NCBI GenBank assembly: GCA_019054805.1
Contig: JAHQIY010000012.1
Span: 2,728,001-2,792,000 of the forward strand
Source of the DNA: Brachionus manjavacas
Lineage: Eukaryota; Rotifera; Eurotatoria; Ploima; Brachionidae
DNA: 64,000 nucleotides
Direction of reading: 5' to 3'
Positions 1-10,940 of the stretch are shown in pieces; position 1 is the first letter of the stretch, and every line of letters begins with the position of its first letter. Both the position numbers and the translations under genes were made by a program. The notes beneath the pieces were generated by a model, which saw nothing but the letters and a program-made list of their open reading frames with translations, had not been told where the DNA came from and did no database searches.

Positions 1-2
1 AA

Positions 3-735
3 GACCATAAATGCTCTCTGTTTGGCGCTCCTGCTTATTGAACACTTTTTTTAGTTCTTCAAAAACTATGTTATTTTTCTTGGATGTCTCAAATTCCAAC
101 TGATTATCATACCCATAATATTTACATTTATCTATCAGTTCCATCTTGCTCTTATACTCTATTTCATTTAGTAAATCAAGAGTATTACTAATATAATCTC
201 TGTCATTCTCATCGTTTAATAGCTCTTTTATGATTGATTTAGTGAATTCATTTGCTAAAAGCCTTTCAAAAAATTCTATATGCATTTGTTTGAGCCTAAA
301 ATCAGTCTTCTTGATGTTGTTTATTAGCCTGAGATTAGTTGTTCTGCATCGTTTGGGTATGTAGTACACGTATCTTAACAAGTTGTTATCAAGCCTCGTA
401 ACAACGTTCATATTTGTTTTTGTAAGGCAGATTGTATCCATTCTATACATTAGGACTGGCAAAATATAAGTCTTGTACAAATGTCCCTTTAGAAAAGGAC
501 AAGTGTTTTCTGTAAGAATTTCTAGGTTCTTAAGTCGAGCCAATGCACCAAGAGCAGCCCTTTTTCTTGCTTCTGAATGATTTTGATCGCTATTTTGCTC
601 ATTAAACTCAACTCCCAGATACTTCATGCTTGTAACTCTGCGTATTTTTTCTCTTTCTAGTGTAAGCTCGTCTTGCCACCAATCATCCTTTCGATCTGCA
701 GCGGTTCTTGTCTTTGTACTACTAAAAATGATGTA
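3..735 (-). pseudogene. Non-LTR retrotransposon reverse transcriptase, C-terminal part, cut by a MITE
   Basis: On the minus strand one frame stays open from about 735 to the left window edge, about 243 codons with no stop. It reads through a typical post-catalytic region of a non-LTR reverse transcriptase, including MKYLGVEFNEQNSDQ and HLYKTYILPVLMYRMD. These resemble the thumb segment with the K-[YF]-L-G-V motif. The element at 736-1380 interrupts the frame. If that insert is ignored, the same frame resumes at 1383 and runs to about 1450, with in-frame stops. The 3' end lies outside the window. No start codon is present, so this is a fragment of a longer ORF2. The family is established knowledge; the clade is not resolved. 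Confidence 0.75.
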
Positions 736-1380
736 CAGTAAAGTACGGTTATAACGAAGTCGCTGGGGGAATCAAAAAAAGGTTCGTTATAACCGAACTT
801 CGTTAGATCCGAAAAAGACAAAAAAATTTTTTTTTTAAAGTTTTTATTTAATTAAAACGAACTAAAAAAGAAATAATAATGATAAATATGAAAAAAAATT
901 ATATATTATTTTTTAAAATAATCGGAGATGGTTTTGGTGTTTGCTATCGATAAGCTTTATGTATTTTACTTTTTCATGCAACGTAAAAACCTTACGTTTA
1001 GTTGGTTTTGTTTTTTCTAACATTTTTTTAACATAATATTTTTCCTGTTTTTTTTTATTTTATAAAGGTTAATGTCTGATTTTTCAGAATATTAATTGAT
1101 CATTAAGTAGGGATTAGTTTTAAGATTTTGGTATTCAAGAAAGTTCATACTTATTTGCTGATTTCTATTATTAAAAATTAAGAAACCAATATTTCTCAAA
1201 TGTATTTATTGATATTTTCGTTATAAGCGAATAAAATTTCATTGAAAATTATCAAAAAATGCTTCGTTAAAACCGTAAGAAAATGTATTAAAAGTATTAT
1301 TGTTCTGAACAACAGTGTTTTATTTTTCTTTATAAATGAATTTTCGTAATATCCGTGTTCGTTATAACCGTACTTTACTG
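736..1380. mobile_element. 645 bp MITE, Tc1/pogo type, TA target duplication
   Basis: The ends are inverted copies: CAGTAAAGTACGGTTATAAC at the left and its complement ending at 1380. Each end is flanked by TA (734-735 and 1381-1382). The interior is non-coding and AT-rich. TIRs with GTTATAACGAA are typical of pogo/Tigger-like elements, so a non-autonomous member of that group is likely. It sits inside the reading frame of the neighbouring reverse transcriptase remnant and is therefore younger than it. Confidence 0.85.
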
Positions 1381-1607
1381 TATACCCGACTTCATTATGT
1401 AATTGCTACCTAGCTATCTCTTCTTTTACAGCTGAATCTTCAAATACTTAATCATGAACAATCTGTCACTTTCTGTTTCAATTAATCCTTTTCCCTTCTA
1501 TATTTAAACTTATTTTATTTAAATTATATATTATTTAACCTTTTGATTTTTTTTTAAAGTTTAATTTTATTTTTACTGATAATTTTTAATTTATATTTTC
1601 TTTTTTT

Positions 1608-1635
1608 TCTGAAGGAGCTCTTGCTCGGAACAGAT
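1608..1635. repeat. Dispersed terminal motif with GAGC...GCTC hairpin
   Basis: The sequence GAAGGAGCTCTTGCTCGGAA is a variant of a motif found in the same orientation at 24551-24573, 43644-43666 and 59342-59370, and inverted at 19152-19171 and 24683-24700. The consensus core GAGCATTTGCTC can fold as a 5 bp stem. It looks like the end of a mobile element family. Confidence 0.55.
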
Positions 1636-1639
1636 AAAC

Positions 1640-1967
1640 AAATAAATAGATCTCTTCTTTTTGCCGAAGACTTGGTCACATTCTAAATTTTTAAGAAAAA
1701 AGGAAATCTAGAAAATAAGATAAACAAATACTTGTACGAATCAGAAAAATGGCTCTTCAAGTGAAAGATGAAAACATCTGTTGAAAAGTCTTGCGTCATT
1801 ATATTCGCTAAATATAATAAAGAAAATATAGACTTATATTGAGAGTCAAAAGGAAATCAAGTTCTTAGGTATAAAATTTGATTCAAAACTAACCTTTACC
1901 CCAATGGTTGATGAAATAAAACAGCGTTGTAGTTCACGGTTAAACTTAATAAAAATATTATAACGGG
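1640..1967 (+). pseudogene. Decayed non-LTR reverse transcriptase fragment
   Basis: The plus strand, read through several stops and shifts, shows SLLFAEDLVTF at 1652-1685 (equivalent of the catalytic [YF]-A-D-D box, here FAED). This is followed by an alpha-helical ENKINKYLYESEKWLF segment and then, in another frame, KEIKFLGIKFDSKLTF at about 1850-1905. Order and spacing match the palm and thumb of Jockey-like reverse transcriptases. Several stops make it non-functional. Confidence 0.65.
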
Positions 1968-2094
1968 TGTAGAATAAAAATGGCACAAAATTAATTTTAT
2001 TGTAAGAAATTTTTAATTTAACAAAGGCTCAAAATTTTATTATTATATTATAACTGAACCCTAAAATTTTCAAAAAATAATATCAGTCAAGATA

Positions 2095-2345
2095 TAGAAC
2101 TCCATGACGACGTATTATGCTGAGCCAAGAACGAACATCCTGGCACGGTCTTCTTCAACCGTTGGGTCCTAATTGCTCAGGCAAGTGCGAATTTTGTTTC
2201 CAAATTGCTTTAGATTTTTGGACTTCCAATCACCCTCATAAACTCTGGCTTTCAAATTTCCCCAAAAATCTTCGATTGGTCATGCTTTTGGTACTTTTGC
2301 TGGATTCACTTCTCTGGCAACAAACCTTATATCTTTATTTAACAT
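2095..2345 (-). pseudogene. Tc1-type transposase, C-terminal fragment
   Basis: The minus strand reads REVNPAKVPKA, a stop, then PIEDFWGNLKARVYEGDW, followed by a helix ending near 2110. The P-I-E-D-F-W box carries the last catalytic Glu of the DDE triad of Tc1/IS630-type transposases, and the lysine/arginine-rich tail is typical. The stop before the Pro should be an Arg codon. The two upstream catalytic Asp are not present. It is a dead C-terminal scrap. Confidence 0.7.
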
Positions 2346-2474
2346 TTAATTGTGTACTATATTGGCACAAAGAGATGAAGATAATTACCATCCTGATAAT
2401 ATTCTTTAATCTTTGGTTCAAGTCGTTTTTAAATACACTCTCCAAGTTAGACATGTTGATTGACCGCTAAGCCA

Positions 2475-3540
2475 CTAGGTACAAAATATGGTTCTTCGGT
2501 TGAGTTTGTTCGGCTTTTTGTCGAGTATATTCAATCATTAACACTGGGCGTTTATCAAATTAAGCAAGCTAAATTGTTTACAAAAGATCATTTAAATGAA
2601 GATAAAGATTATGAATTAGAATTCATCCCATGATATTCACATTAGTCATTTACATGAAAAAACAACAAACATGTGTATTGATAGATTATGAACGAGTCAA
2701 ACAAACTAAAGCTATTCAAGAATAATCATGAATTTGAAAAAAAACAAATAGACTCAAAATAGACTCTTTAAGCTTAGATACTGCAAGATTAAAATATGAT
2801 TATTCTTTAAATTAAAAAAAACAAAAAAAAATTTATTGATAAAATTGCTAAATTTTTTTAATACTGGATGAATTTACTACTTACTTTTCCCAAATGGCTA
2901 AAGTAAACTTTAAGGCTTTCAGCTAATGAACTTTTAAATGTGAAATGCTATTTTTGATTGCATTTTTCGCAAGCTAAAGTCTGGACGATTAAAATCGATA
3001 CCACAAAATTTTGAATAAAATACCCCAAATTTTTTATTTTTTCCCAATTATTAAGTTTATACAAAAAAAACTTATTAACACTAATTAAATAGAAATGCAA
3101 AACAATTTGGATAAAACAAAAACACTTTTTACTAAAAAATGAAAACAATTTTTAGAAAAATTAGTAAATACTAATTTATTCATTAAAAACCGCGAGGGTG
3201 ATGTAAAAAAAATTTAATAAAAACTAAAAAAGTCTTTCTAAGTAATTTTAGAGAATAAATTAGAATTTCTTTTATAATTGTGTGAGTCACATGATTTAAT
3301 AGAATTAAAATCAATTTTTTTTTTAGTTTATTTAACGATTTGAAAAATTTAAAAATTCAAGGAAACGACTCATTCTTACTAGTAAGATTTGTTGAGTAAC
3401 TCTTCTATTTTTATTGTCTCTTCGCTGTAGTTATTCAGGCAGTATCAGATAGTTTCAACCATTCCATCCTTTTTTGATTTATGCTGTTGCTTGCGAATTT
3501 TCATTTATCTCTTTACTTGCGTTCACAAAATGTACCTAAA
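2475..3540. other. AT-rich gene-free stretch
   Basis: Only short unsupported frames are present and no recognisable protein family. It consists of homopolymer A/T runs. Confidence 0.5.
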
Positions 3541-3545
3541 ATTAG

Positions 3546-5395
3546 TAGTAGTAGTAGTTTTGACTGTAGCTGGCTAGCCAGGGAGTGTGCTGATAAGGCA
3601 CACTATTACAGCTGATGCGATTTATTGCTGCTCATCCAGCAATCAATCACATGAATTGTCATGAATTCTTTGTTTTTATGATCGTAATGCATAACCACAC
3701 ATTTTGATGTGTTGAAGAGAAGAAGTCAATCTTGAGTCCACTTGAAAATTAAATCTAAATCTGATTGAAGTTTCACTGCGCTTATTTTTTATACCGTTTG
3801 CGAGTATTTTGTATCATCTGCATACATTTTGACACTTTTCCCTATTCTTTTTGGTAGATCATTGATATACAAAACGAACAAAAGTGGATCAATCACTGAT
3901 CCTTGTGGTACACCGCTAAAAATCTCAACCCAATCTGAAAAACTCGTTGTCTTCCATTTTTCAAGAAAGCTTCAATCCATTTTAGTGTCAGACCATCAAA
4001 GCCATACGCTTTCAATTTAGCTATTAGTCGTCTGTGCGGAACAGTATCAAATGCTTTCGCAAAATCTAGCAGAATTACATCAACAGGAATACTTTTGTCT
4101 AGACTCATTGAGATGAAATCTAAAGTTTCCATAAGATTAGATGTACATGACTTTTTCTTGACAAATCCATGCTGTTCTTTAGATTTAATATTGTTCTTAT
4201 AAAGATTATCTTCCATTTTGGTACTTTTTATGCTTTCCATAATTTTACACGGAATTAAAGTTAAAGACACAGGATGATAATTGCTGGCCGTTGATTTATC
4301 ACCTTTTTTAAAAAATGAAGTAATATTTGCTGATCTGAATTGTATTGGAAGCTGACTATTAGATAAAGACTTTCTGAAAATTAAAGTTAAAGGAACAGTA
4401 AAGGCGTTTGCACAGTTTTTTAGCAATAGCGGATGAAACTTGTCATGATTCATTTTGATTAAGGTCTTTTAATTTTTTATAAACCACTTCATAACTACTA
4501 TCATTTGGTTCAATGTCAATTTATTCTGAACAGTTTTCATTAAGTTCAGCTACAAAAGGTGGAAGCTCCCTATCTTGTTCAATAACAAATACATCTTGAA
4601 AACACATATTTAGTAGATTTGATATCTCTTTCGGTTCTTGCGTCAATTCATTGTTTGACTTCTTTAATGCTTTGATTGATTCTCTGATAATTTTTTGATC
4701 ATTTAGATTTTGTAAAATAATTTTGGATTCTTCATAGCTTTATCCACCAAATTTTATTCATTAGTTAGTCTGGCTCTTTTTATTTCCCAAGAAACTAATT
4801 TACAGATACTTTTGTAATCATTAATAAGATTCATATCCTTCCAGTTACATTAACAGTTCCTGTATCTAAGATTTTTTTTATTCCTAATTAAGATCTTGAG
4901 ATCATCTTTTATCCAAGGTTTTGAGATACTTTTCTTTTTAGAGCCATCCGTCACTGGAATGAATCGATTAATAGCTTCGCTGACATTGAAAATAAACTCA
5001 TTGTACATTTCCTGAATATTTAAATTCTCAAATAAGTGCACCCAATCAATATTTGATAAAAAATCAGAAATTTTTTCAAAGTCAGCTTTAATATAAATAA
5101 ATTTTTCAACAATATATGATTCCTTACTAACCTTGTTTTTGAGTACAAAATTGAAAAAGATAACCAGATGTCCTTTATTAATGTTACCAAGCACAAATTT
5201 TGTATCGATTGCATACACACTGCCAGACTGAGTCGTGAAAATCAAAACCAAAGTGTTGACAGCTTTTTCGTTTGACATTTGAAATGTTGGAACATTTACA
5301 TGCTGATATAGAAAAGTGTCGCTTAGCGTCTCGCTGAATTTATGTTCAAAGCCATTTTCGTTTAAGATTTCTGAAATTTCCAAAATTTACGAAAC
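3546..5395 (-). pseudogene. LINE (Jockey/CR1-like superfamily) with internal deletion and conserved 3' tail
   Basis: On the minus strand, 5383-4850 is the linker between endonuclease and reverse transcriptase. 4453-3893 is reverse transcriptase with DFAKAFDTVPHRRL (catalytic Asp of motif A). A frameshift follows, then GVPQGSVIDPLLF and MYADDTKYSQTV (catalytic Asp pair) at about 3865-3780. Compared with the related copy at 46300-47253, the part between about 3690 and 3650 lacks the thumb region, and the frame jumps to the last residues DCWMSSNKSHQL. The 3' UTR then has a GTGTGC/GCACAC hairpin, the palindrome CTGGCTAGCCAG and an (ACT)n tail at 3546-3560. Frameshifts and deletion make it inactive. 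Confidence 0.85.
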
Positions 5396-6265
5396 ATGAG
5401 GTCAATTTACATTTTACAAATAACTCAGTCAAAAGACGCCAAAGCTCTCAGCGTAAAATAAGAGGTAAAATCTAAATCTGCTTCACCAAAAGGTTCAGTG
5501 TTAAATATCTTATTTTCTTAATTTTTCAAGTTACTTATAAAACACTTTTCTAGCTAATTACATCTGTTAAACTACAATAACTTTGAAAGATTAAATAATG
5601 ATTTAGTGAATTTAAAAAAAAAAAAATTTTGGGTTATATTTAGTATTAATGTTTTTACATGTCACTTTATCATTATGAGACAATTAAACTCCGGAGAAAT
5701 AGAGAAACACTTGTAAAAGGGAATTGATTGAAAGATTAGAAAAAAAACTAGAGTACAATTCACTAGCTTGGAAAAACTTAGCGGAGACATTATGAAATTA
5801 TTTTTAAGAGGAAATTTTTACCAAGCTACTTTAAAAACACTGTCTAACAATGAAACTACCAATGACGAATTCCTACAGTTAATTGTCTCTACAAGCCTTG
5901 CTTTGAAAAACTTAATAAAAATTACTACAAATTTATTAAAAATATAATTTTGACACTTAATTTATTTAAAAAAATTAAAACTAGAGAAGAAAAAGAAAAG
6001 CCGACCAAAGAAACTTAAAAAAAACATCCCAAAAAAAATGAATAAATTGGGTAAAATTTGATGAGCCAATAAGTTAAGGAAACATTTTATGACATGTTTA
6101 TGACATGTAAAGTCACTATAAACAACGAGAATTGGAAATATAGTATATGTACATGCGGATTTTGATTAAAAAATTATAAATAGCATCATGTTATTTCATG
6201 TTCATACTTTTTAAAATTGATGAATTTAGAGTAAAAAGAATATGTGATTTATAATGAATGAAGAG
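5396..6265. other. Gene-free flank of palindrome I
   Basis: It is AT-rich. A frame of about 58 codons around 5780-5947 has no family I recognise. No promoter or RNA gene is seen. Confidence 0.5.
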
Positions 6266-6733
6266 AAACAGTTAAAACAATCAAAAAAAGCAAAATTCAA
6301 CTATGAGTTTACTAAAATACGTAAAACATGCAGAGAAACATTAAAAAAAAAGACTCTATAACCAATGCCTAACAAATACAAGACGAATTTTAAATATTTT
6401 TAGTATTTTTAAATTTTTAATAATATAATACTAGTTTCGTATTTTTGTTCAATAAACAATTAAAAAATACACATTAATTATCTTTGTTTATTTCCAATAA
6501 AAACATAGTAGTTTTTAATTAAATTTAAAAAATTTTTTAATAAAAATATTGATTACTTTTAGTATAAACGTTTGATAAAGTTCCTGAAAGACATTATTGT
6601 ATAATAATAATAATTGCACATTTTCAAAAATTATTGTGTTTTAACTAAAAGTGAATATTTTTTTGTACAAGAGTAAAAAACATTTGTTAAGAGATAAAGA
6701 TGACTTTATTGATTGCTAGTTTTTAGATTTAAT

Positions 6734-7732
6734 TTAGAAAGATCCGAATGATGAAAATTGTTCCGAAGAGCCAAGACTTGAGAATGAAGGCAATGGAGCT
6801 GAGAGTTGAGCAGCACCAAATGAAGCTGAACCACCACATGGTGATGGACATGGAGCTGGGCATGGTGGTGGTGGTGGTGGGCAAGTTTGTACTGGAACTG
6901 GGGTTGGGATTGGAACAGGTTGTGGGCATGGAACTGGAACTGGCACTGGTACTGGCTGTGGGCATGGTTGAGGAACAGGCTGTGCTACTGGTACTGGGCA
7001 TGGTTGAGGAACTGGACATGGCAATCGAACTGGATATGGTTGTGGAGTTCTAACTGGAATTGGTACTTCGACTGGTACTGGGACTGGTCTTGGAATTCTA
7101 ATTCTGATTGGGATACGAACTGGGCATGGCACTGGAACTGGTTGTGGTACTGGGTATGGTTGTGGAACTGGTACTCTTACTGGAATTCTAATTGGAGTTG
7201 GAACAGCAACTGGTTGTGGTACTTGATATGGCAATGGTACTTGAACACGATTTATTTGTGGAACTGGTTGTGGAATTTGAACCTGTTGTGGAACTGGAGT
7301 TGGCACTGGGATTTTGAATGGAGTTGGAACTGGAACTCTTTGAGGATATGGAACTGAGACTGGACATGGTCTTGGAACTGGAACTGGAACCGGTCTTGGG
7401 CATGGAGTTGGTACTGGAACCTATTTTTTATTTAAATTAAATAACCTTTTTGAACTGGACCCTTTTTTTTTTTAGATTATTAAATTTTTTCTTACAGTAA
7501 TGTACTGTGGTACTCGTACTGGAGTTGGTACTGGGGTTGGAACAGGAACTGGAATTCTGCATGGAGGTGGTGGGCAAGGAGCTGGACATGGTGGTGGAGG
7601 TGGTGGTGGACATGAGCCACATGATGAGTCGAGCGATGGGAAAGATAAAGGCAATGAAGCTGGTAATTGAGCAGCAGCCAAAGGAGCTGAAAATTCAGCG
7701 CCACCAAACAAAGAAGAATCAAATGAAGCCAT
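6734..7732 (-). CDS. PVP-A copy 1, proline-valine repeat structural protein
   Basis: Two exons: 7732-7496 and 7420-6734, with a 75 bp GT-AG intron, giving 307 residues. The ATG at 7732 (context GTTAACAATGG) starts MASFDSSLFGGAEFSAP. There is no hydrophobic signal peptide or membrane segment. Residues about 1-42 are Ser/Ala/Leu/Phe-rich. Next come a Cys-polyPro block, about 200 residues of alternating Pro with Val/Ile/Thr/Gln (PVPVPQPYPVPQ-like), a second Cys-polyPro block (CPPPPPPCPAPCPSPC) and a 42-residue Ser/Phe/Gly tail ending SSFGSF. AATAAA follows the stop (6709-6704, minus strand). A TATAAATA box lies 78 bp upstream at 7810-7803. The gene is divergent to PVP-B. Function is unknown; a cross-linked structural protein is inferred from composition. 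Long frames on the opposite strand are low-complexity shadows. Confidence 0.85.
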
Positions 7733-8290
7733 TGTTAACGTTATTTTACCGATTTATTAATAAAATAGAAAGTGAATATTCCCAAATGGTTTTTCATGTT
7801 GATATTTATATGTAAGTTGTTCATTAACAACAACATTTTATCAATTTATTTGATCTTTAATTTGAATACATATGAATATATCTTGAACAATGTCGATGCT
7901 TGGGTATATTAGTTATTTGGTAACAATCGAATCGATCATTTGCATAAATGATCATCATCAATTTAAAAGAATTTTTTACTTTCAATAAAACAAACAAAGA
8001 AAATTTAAGTTTTATTTCATATAATTGTGGACATATGATAAATAAACAACATCAAAAAGGATTAATGTAACACTAGAGAACGCTCTTTACTTAAATATTC
8101 TTATATTTGGAATTTTTTGATCAATATTAACCATGATTTTGTTTAAATCGATTTCTGATCAAAATTTTTGATTGTTAGATCGAATTTATTCAAGCAGAAA
8201 CCTTAAAAACCCATATAAATTAAAGTAAAATTTAAAAAAATAAAACATCGGATTTTTATTCATCTAATCTAAAAAAAGAAACAATTCATA
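7733..8290. promoter_or_regulatory. Bidirectional promoter between PVP-A and PVP-B, copy 1
   Basis: The 558 bp between two divergent ATGs holds a TATAAATA on the minus strand (7810-7803) and a TATAAAT on the plus strand (8214-8220). They lie 78 and 77 bp upstream of their start codons. The middle is AT-rich with several GATCA/TGATC motifs. The same arrangement is kept in the three other cassettes. Confidence 0.65.
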
Positions 8291-9285
8291 ATGTTTGGTA
8301 AATAAAAACGACTTACTCTTGAGGGCACTTGATTAAATTGTTATTTTATTTATTTCAGGTTCATTCGACTCCTCATCATTCGGCTCTTCATCATTTGGTT
8401 CATCATGTGGATCATGTGAAACTTCATGTTGTCCACCTCCACCACCACCACCAGCACCAATAAGAGTGCCAGTACCTGTACCAGTTCCACAACCATATCC
8501 AGTTCCAGTTAGAATCCCACGACATGTACCATATCCAATCCCAACTCCAGTTCCACAACCAGTGCCATTTACAATCAGAGTACCAGTGCCAAGACCTGTT
8601 CCAGTACCAACTCCAGTACCTGTGCCACAACCATGCCCAGTACCTGTTCCATTCAAAGTACCAGTAAGAGTACCAGTTCCAGTTCAACTCACTTATCATG
8701 AGCCAGTGCCACAAGCCCAAACTGTTCAAATACCAATTAGAGTACCAGTTCCTCAAGCATGCCCAGTTCCAACCCCAGTTCCAACTCCAGTACCGGTAAG
8801 AGTACCAATCAGAATCCCTGTTCCACAACCATACCCAGTCATTGAACACGTAGATGTTCCATACAGAGTTCCAGTACCAAAACTATACCCAGGTACATTA
8901 AACTTTTTTGTTTCATTCAACTCAACAATTCAAATAATTATTTGACATTTTGTTTTTAGTCCCAGAAAGATACCCAGTTCCAGTAAGAGTACCAGTTCCA
9001 CACAAATACCCAGTACCACAACCAGTACCAGTTCCATTTAAAATTCCAACTCCAGTCCCAGTACCACAACGAGTTCCAATTCCAACACCAGTCCCTCAAC
9101 GAGTACCAGTTCCAGTACCAGTCCCACCACCATGTCCACCACCATGCCCAGCTCCATGCCCAGCTCCATGTCCTTCACCATGTGGTGGTTCAGCTTCATT
9201 TGGTGCTGCTCAACTCTCAGCTCCATTGCCTTCATTCTCAAGTCTTGGCTCTTCGGAACAATTTTCATCATTCGGATCTTTCTAA
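8291..9285 (+). CDS. PVP-B copy 1, proline-valine repeat structural protein with 7-nt first exon
   Basis: Three exons are inferred: 8291-8297 (ATGTTTG), 8359-8892 and 8960-9285, with introns of 61 and 67 bp, all GT-AG and in phase, giving 288 residues. The joined start reads MFGSFDSSSFGSSSFG, which mirrors the MASFDSS start of PVP-A and the shared SSFGSF end. A CCPPPPPPAP block follows, then about 195 residues of PV/IP repeats with a few Tyr, Arg and His. Next come a Cys-polyPro block (CPPPCPAPCPAPCPSPC) and a tail identical to that of PVP-A. There is no signal peptide. AATAAA is at 9309-9314. The tiny exon is inferred from splice sites and frame and was not seen as RNA. Function is unknown; a structural role is inferred. 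Confidence 0.82.
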
Positions 9286-9704
9286 ATTAAATCTAAAAAC
9301 TAGCAATCAATAAAGTAATCTTTATCTCTTAACACATATTTTTCTTTCCAATTATTTATTATTTCGATTTTAATTTGATTAAGAAAAATATCTAAAATAA
9401 ATTAATCCACTATTTTTCCTTTTTTTATTATTTTTTTAATATTCAGCAAAAACTTAATTCATAAAATATTCTAACTTTTTTAATTTTCTGTTTCTGTAAA
9501 AAGTGGTTTTGTTAAATTTAGCTCAAAATAATTAAACAGAACAGAACAATTTGACGTCTAAAAGGCTTCTTAGATTTTCAAATAAAGGTTTTTAACTCAT
9601 TCTAAAAATGCAACATATTGCTACATACATAGTTGAATCAAATGTCAAATCTGCAAAATCTCTGTAAATTGCACCGCGTCTGAAAATGTTGAAATTTAAT
9701 TTCT

Positions 9705-10463
9705 TATTAATTTGCTGAGTTTACATGGCTTTGACAGTTAATGCAAAAATGTGTATTGAGTTTGTTTTTAAATTCATTCTTGGATTTTGAATTTGCAACT
9801 TCAACTGGTAATATTTTCAACTCGTTAACCACTCGATTTGTCAGGAAACAATCTCTATTTTTAATTCTTGTCAATTGTTTGGTCTGTCTTCCTGGTTCTC
9901 TTCGAATTCTTCCAGCTGGGCCATCAGATGAGAGTGCATGACTCTTGATGTGTGGAGTCTGTAATTAAATATAACTTAGACCGTTCATTATTTTGAAGGT
10001 TTCGATTAGGTCTCCACGTTCACGTCTTGCCTTAAGTGTGGTTAGTCTCAATCTTGTAAGTCTTTCTTCATAATCTAAATTTTTTTAAGCTAATTACTAA
10101 AATAATAATTTTGTAGCCTTTCTTTCAACTTGTTCAAGAATTTTTGAGTTTCGTTTGGTAAAGGGGCTCCAGAATGCAACTGCATACTCAAGATGCTTGG
10201 ATAATTGTTAAGTTGTTTTAAATCAATTCCGTTAATAGTTTTATTTTTGAAGAAGATAAATTTGCATTTGTCTTCGTTAAATTTCAGTTGCCAGTCAATC
10301 GACCATTTAGCAATCCTGTCAATGTCCGTTTGCATCTGTTCAACATCAAGACGGTTTCTAATGATTTTTATCATCTGCAAACAGTTTGATTAAGCTTGTT
10401 GCGGCGTTTGGTATGCCGTTTATAAAAATAACGAAAAGAAGAGGGCCAAGTACAGATCCTTGA
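9705..10463 (-). pseudogene. Inverted 3' piece of the palindrome I LINE
   Basis: This is the inverted copy of 14952-15712: the end of a non-LTR reverse transcriptase, from just before its FADD box to the stop and beyond. It is cut at 10463, in the middle of the SVLGP-LLF region, because the palindrome arm ends there. The frame is broken by several shifts in both copies, so it cannot be active. Confidence 0.8.
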
Positions 10464-10940
10464 AATCAGGACAAACACGTCCAATTTAAGGTTTATAAAA
10501 TTGACGTCTCTAGGTATTCTTAACTCTTTGTTTAGGTTAAGTATTAAAAATTCCTTTTCTATTCTTTTCCAAAAAAACCATTTTCCTCAAAATGTGCAAA
10601 ATCGCATTTACAATATTTTTATGGAATTTTGCTGTCACTTGTGAAACACATGCGTTCTCATATAATAATTCGGAGTCAATGTATGAGAAATTAATATCTC
10701 ATTTCATATCGACATGAACAAAATTTTTCCAATTCGGAAAGATAACAATCGTCACAATTCCAATGGAGACAGTGATTTTAATCATCACTTTGATCTTGGT
10801 GTATTTGACAATCCGTCTTATAAAAGGGAGGCCTCACACGCCGACTTCCATCCAAGCAAGTCTACGTGAAAAGCTTCGTGCAAAAATGCTAAAAATTAGA
10901 TTTTAAATCAAATTTTTTCTTATAATTACCCAAAAAAACC
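10464..10940. other. Spacer start of palindrome I, upstream of gypsy remnant
   Basis: No intact gene is present. A short frame from 10591 begins with a hydrophobic leader-like stretch, and another from 10764 has a hydrophobic segment followed by a basic tail. Both are under 60 codons and unassigned. They may be leftovers of the adjoining retroelement. Confidence 0.4.

Larger units (their letters stand above)
6266..10463. repeat. Left arm of palindrome I
   Basis: This segment is the inverted copy of 14952-19145. Matching features add to 25410-25415 throughout (for example 9285+16129 and 7732+17680), so only a few single-base length changes separate the arms. The inner edge at 10463 lies inside a LINE reverse transcriptase sequence, and the outer edge is at about 6266. 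The part 6615-9745 is also shared with palindrome II. The outer 350 bp and the inner LINE piece are unique to palindrome I. Confidence 0.95.

Noticed and set aside
2117-2470. Plus-strand open frame of 117 codons
   Set aside because: It overlaps the antisense Tc1 transposase fragment, and its hydrophobic, Leu-rich reading has no family match.
6887-7357. Long Trp/Asn-rich, Gly/Thr-rich and Leu/Glu-rich open frames opposite the PVP genes (also at 8333-8849, 16564-17080, 30561, 32095, 37378, 38871)
   Set aside because: They are shadows of the CCA-rich Pro-Val repeats read on the other strand. They have no splice logic or family match.
9741-10393. Small plus-strand open frames at 9741 and 10205 and their mirror copies at 15021 and 15473
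   Set aside because: They lie antisense to the LINE reverse transcriptase end and are explained by it.
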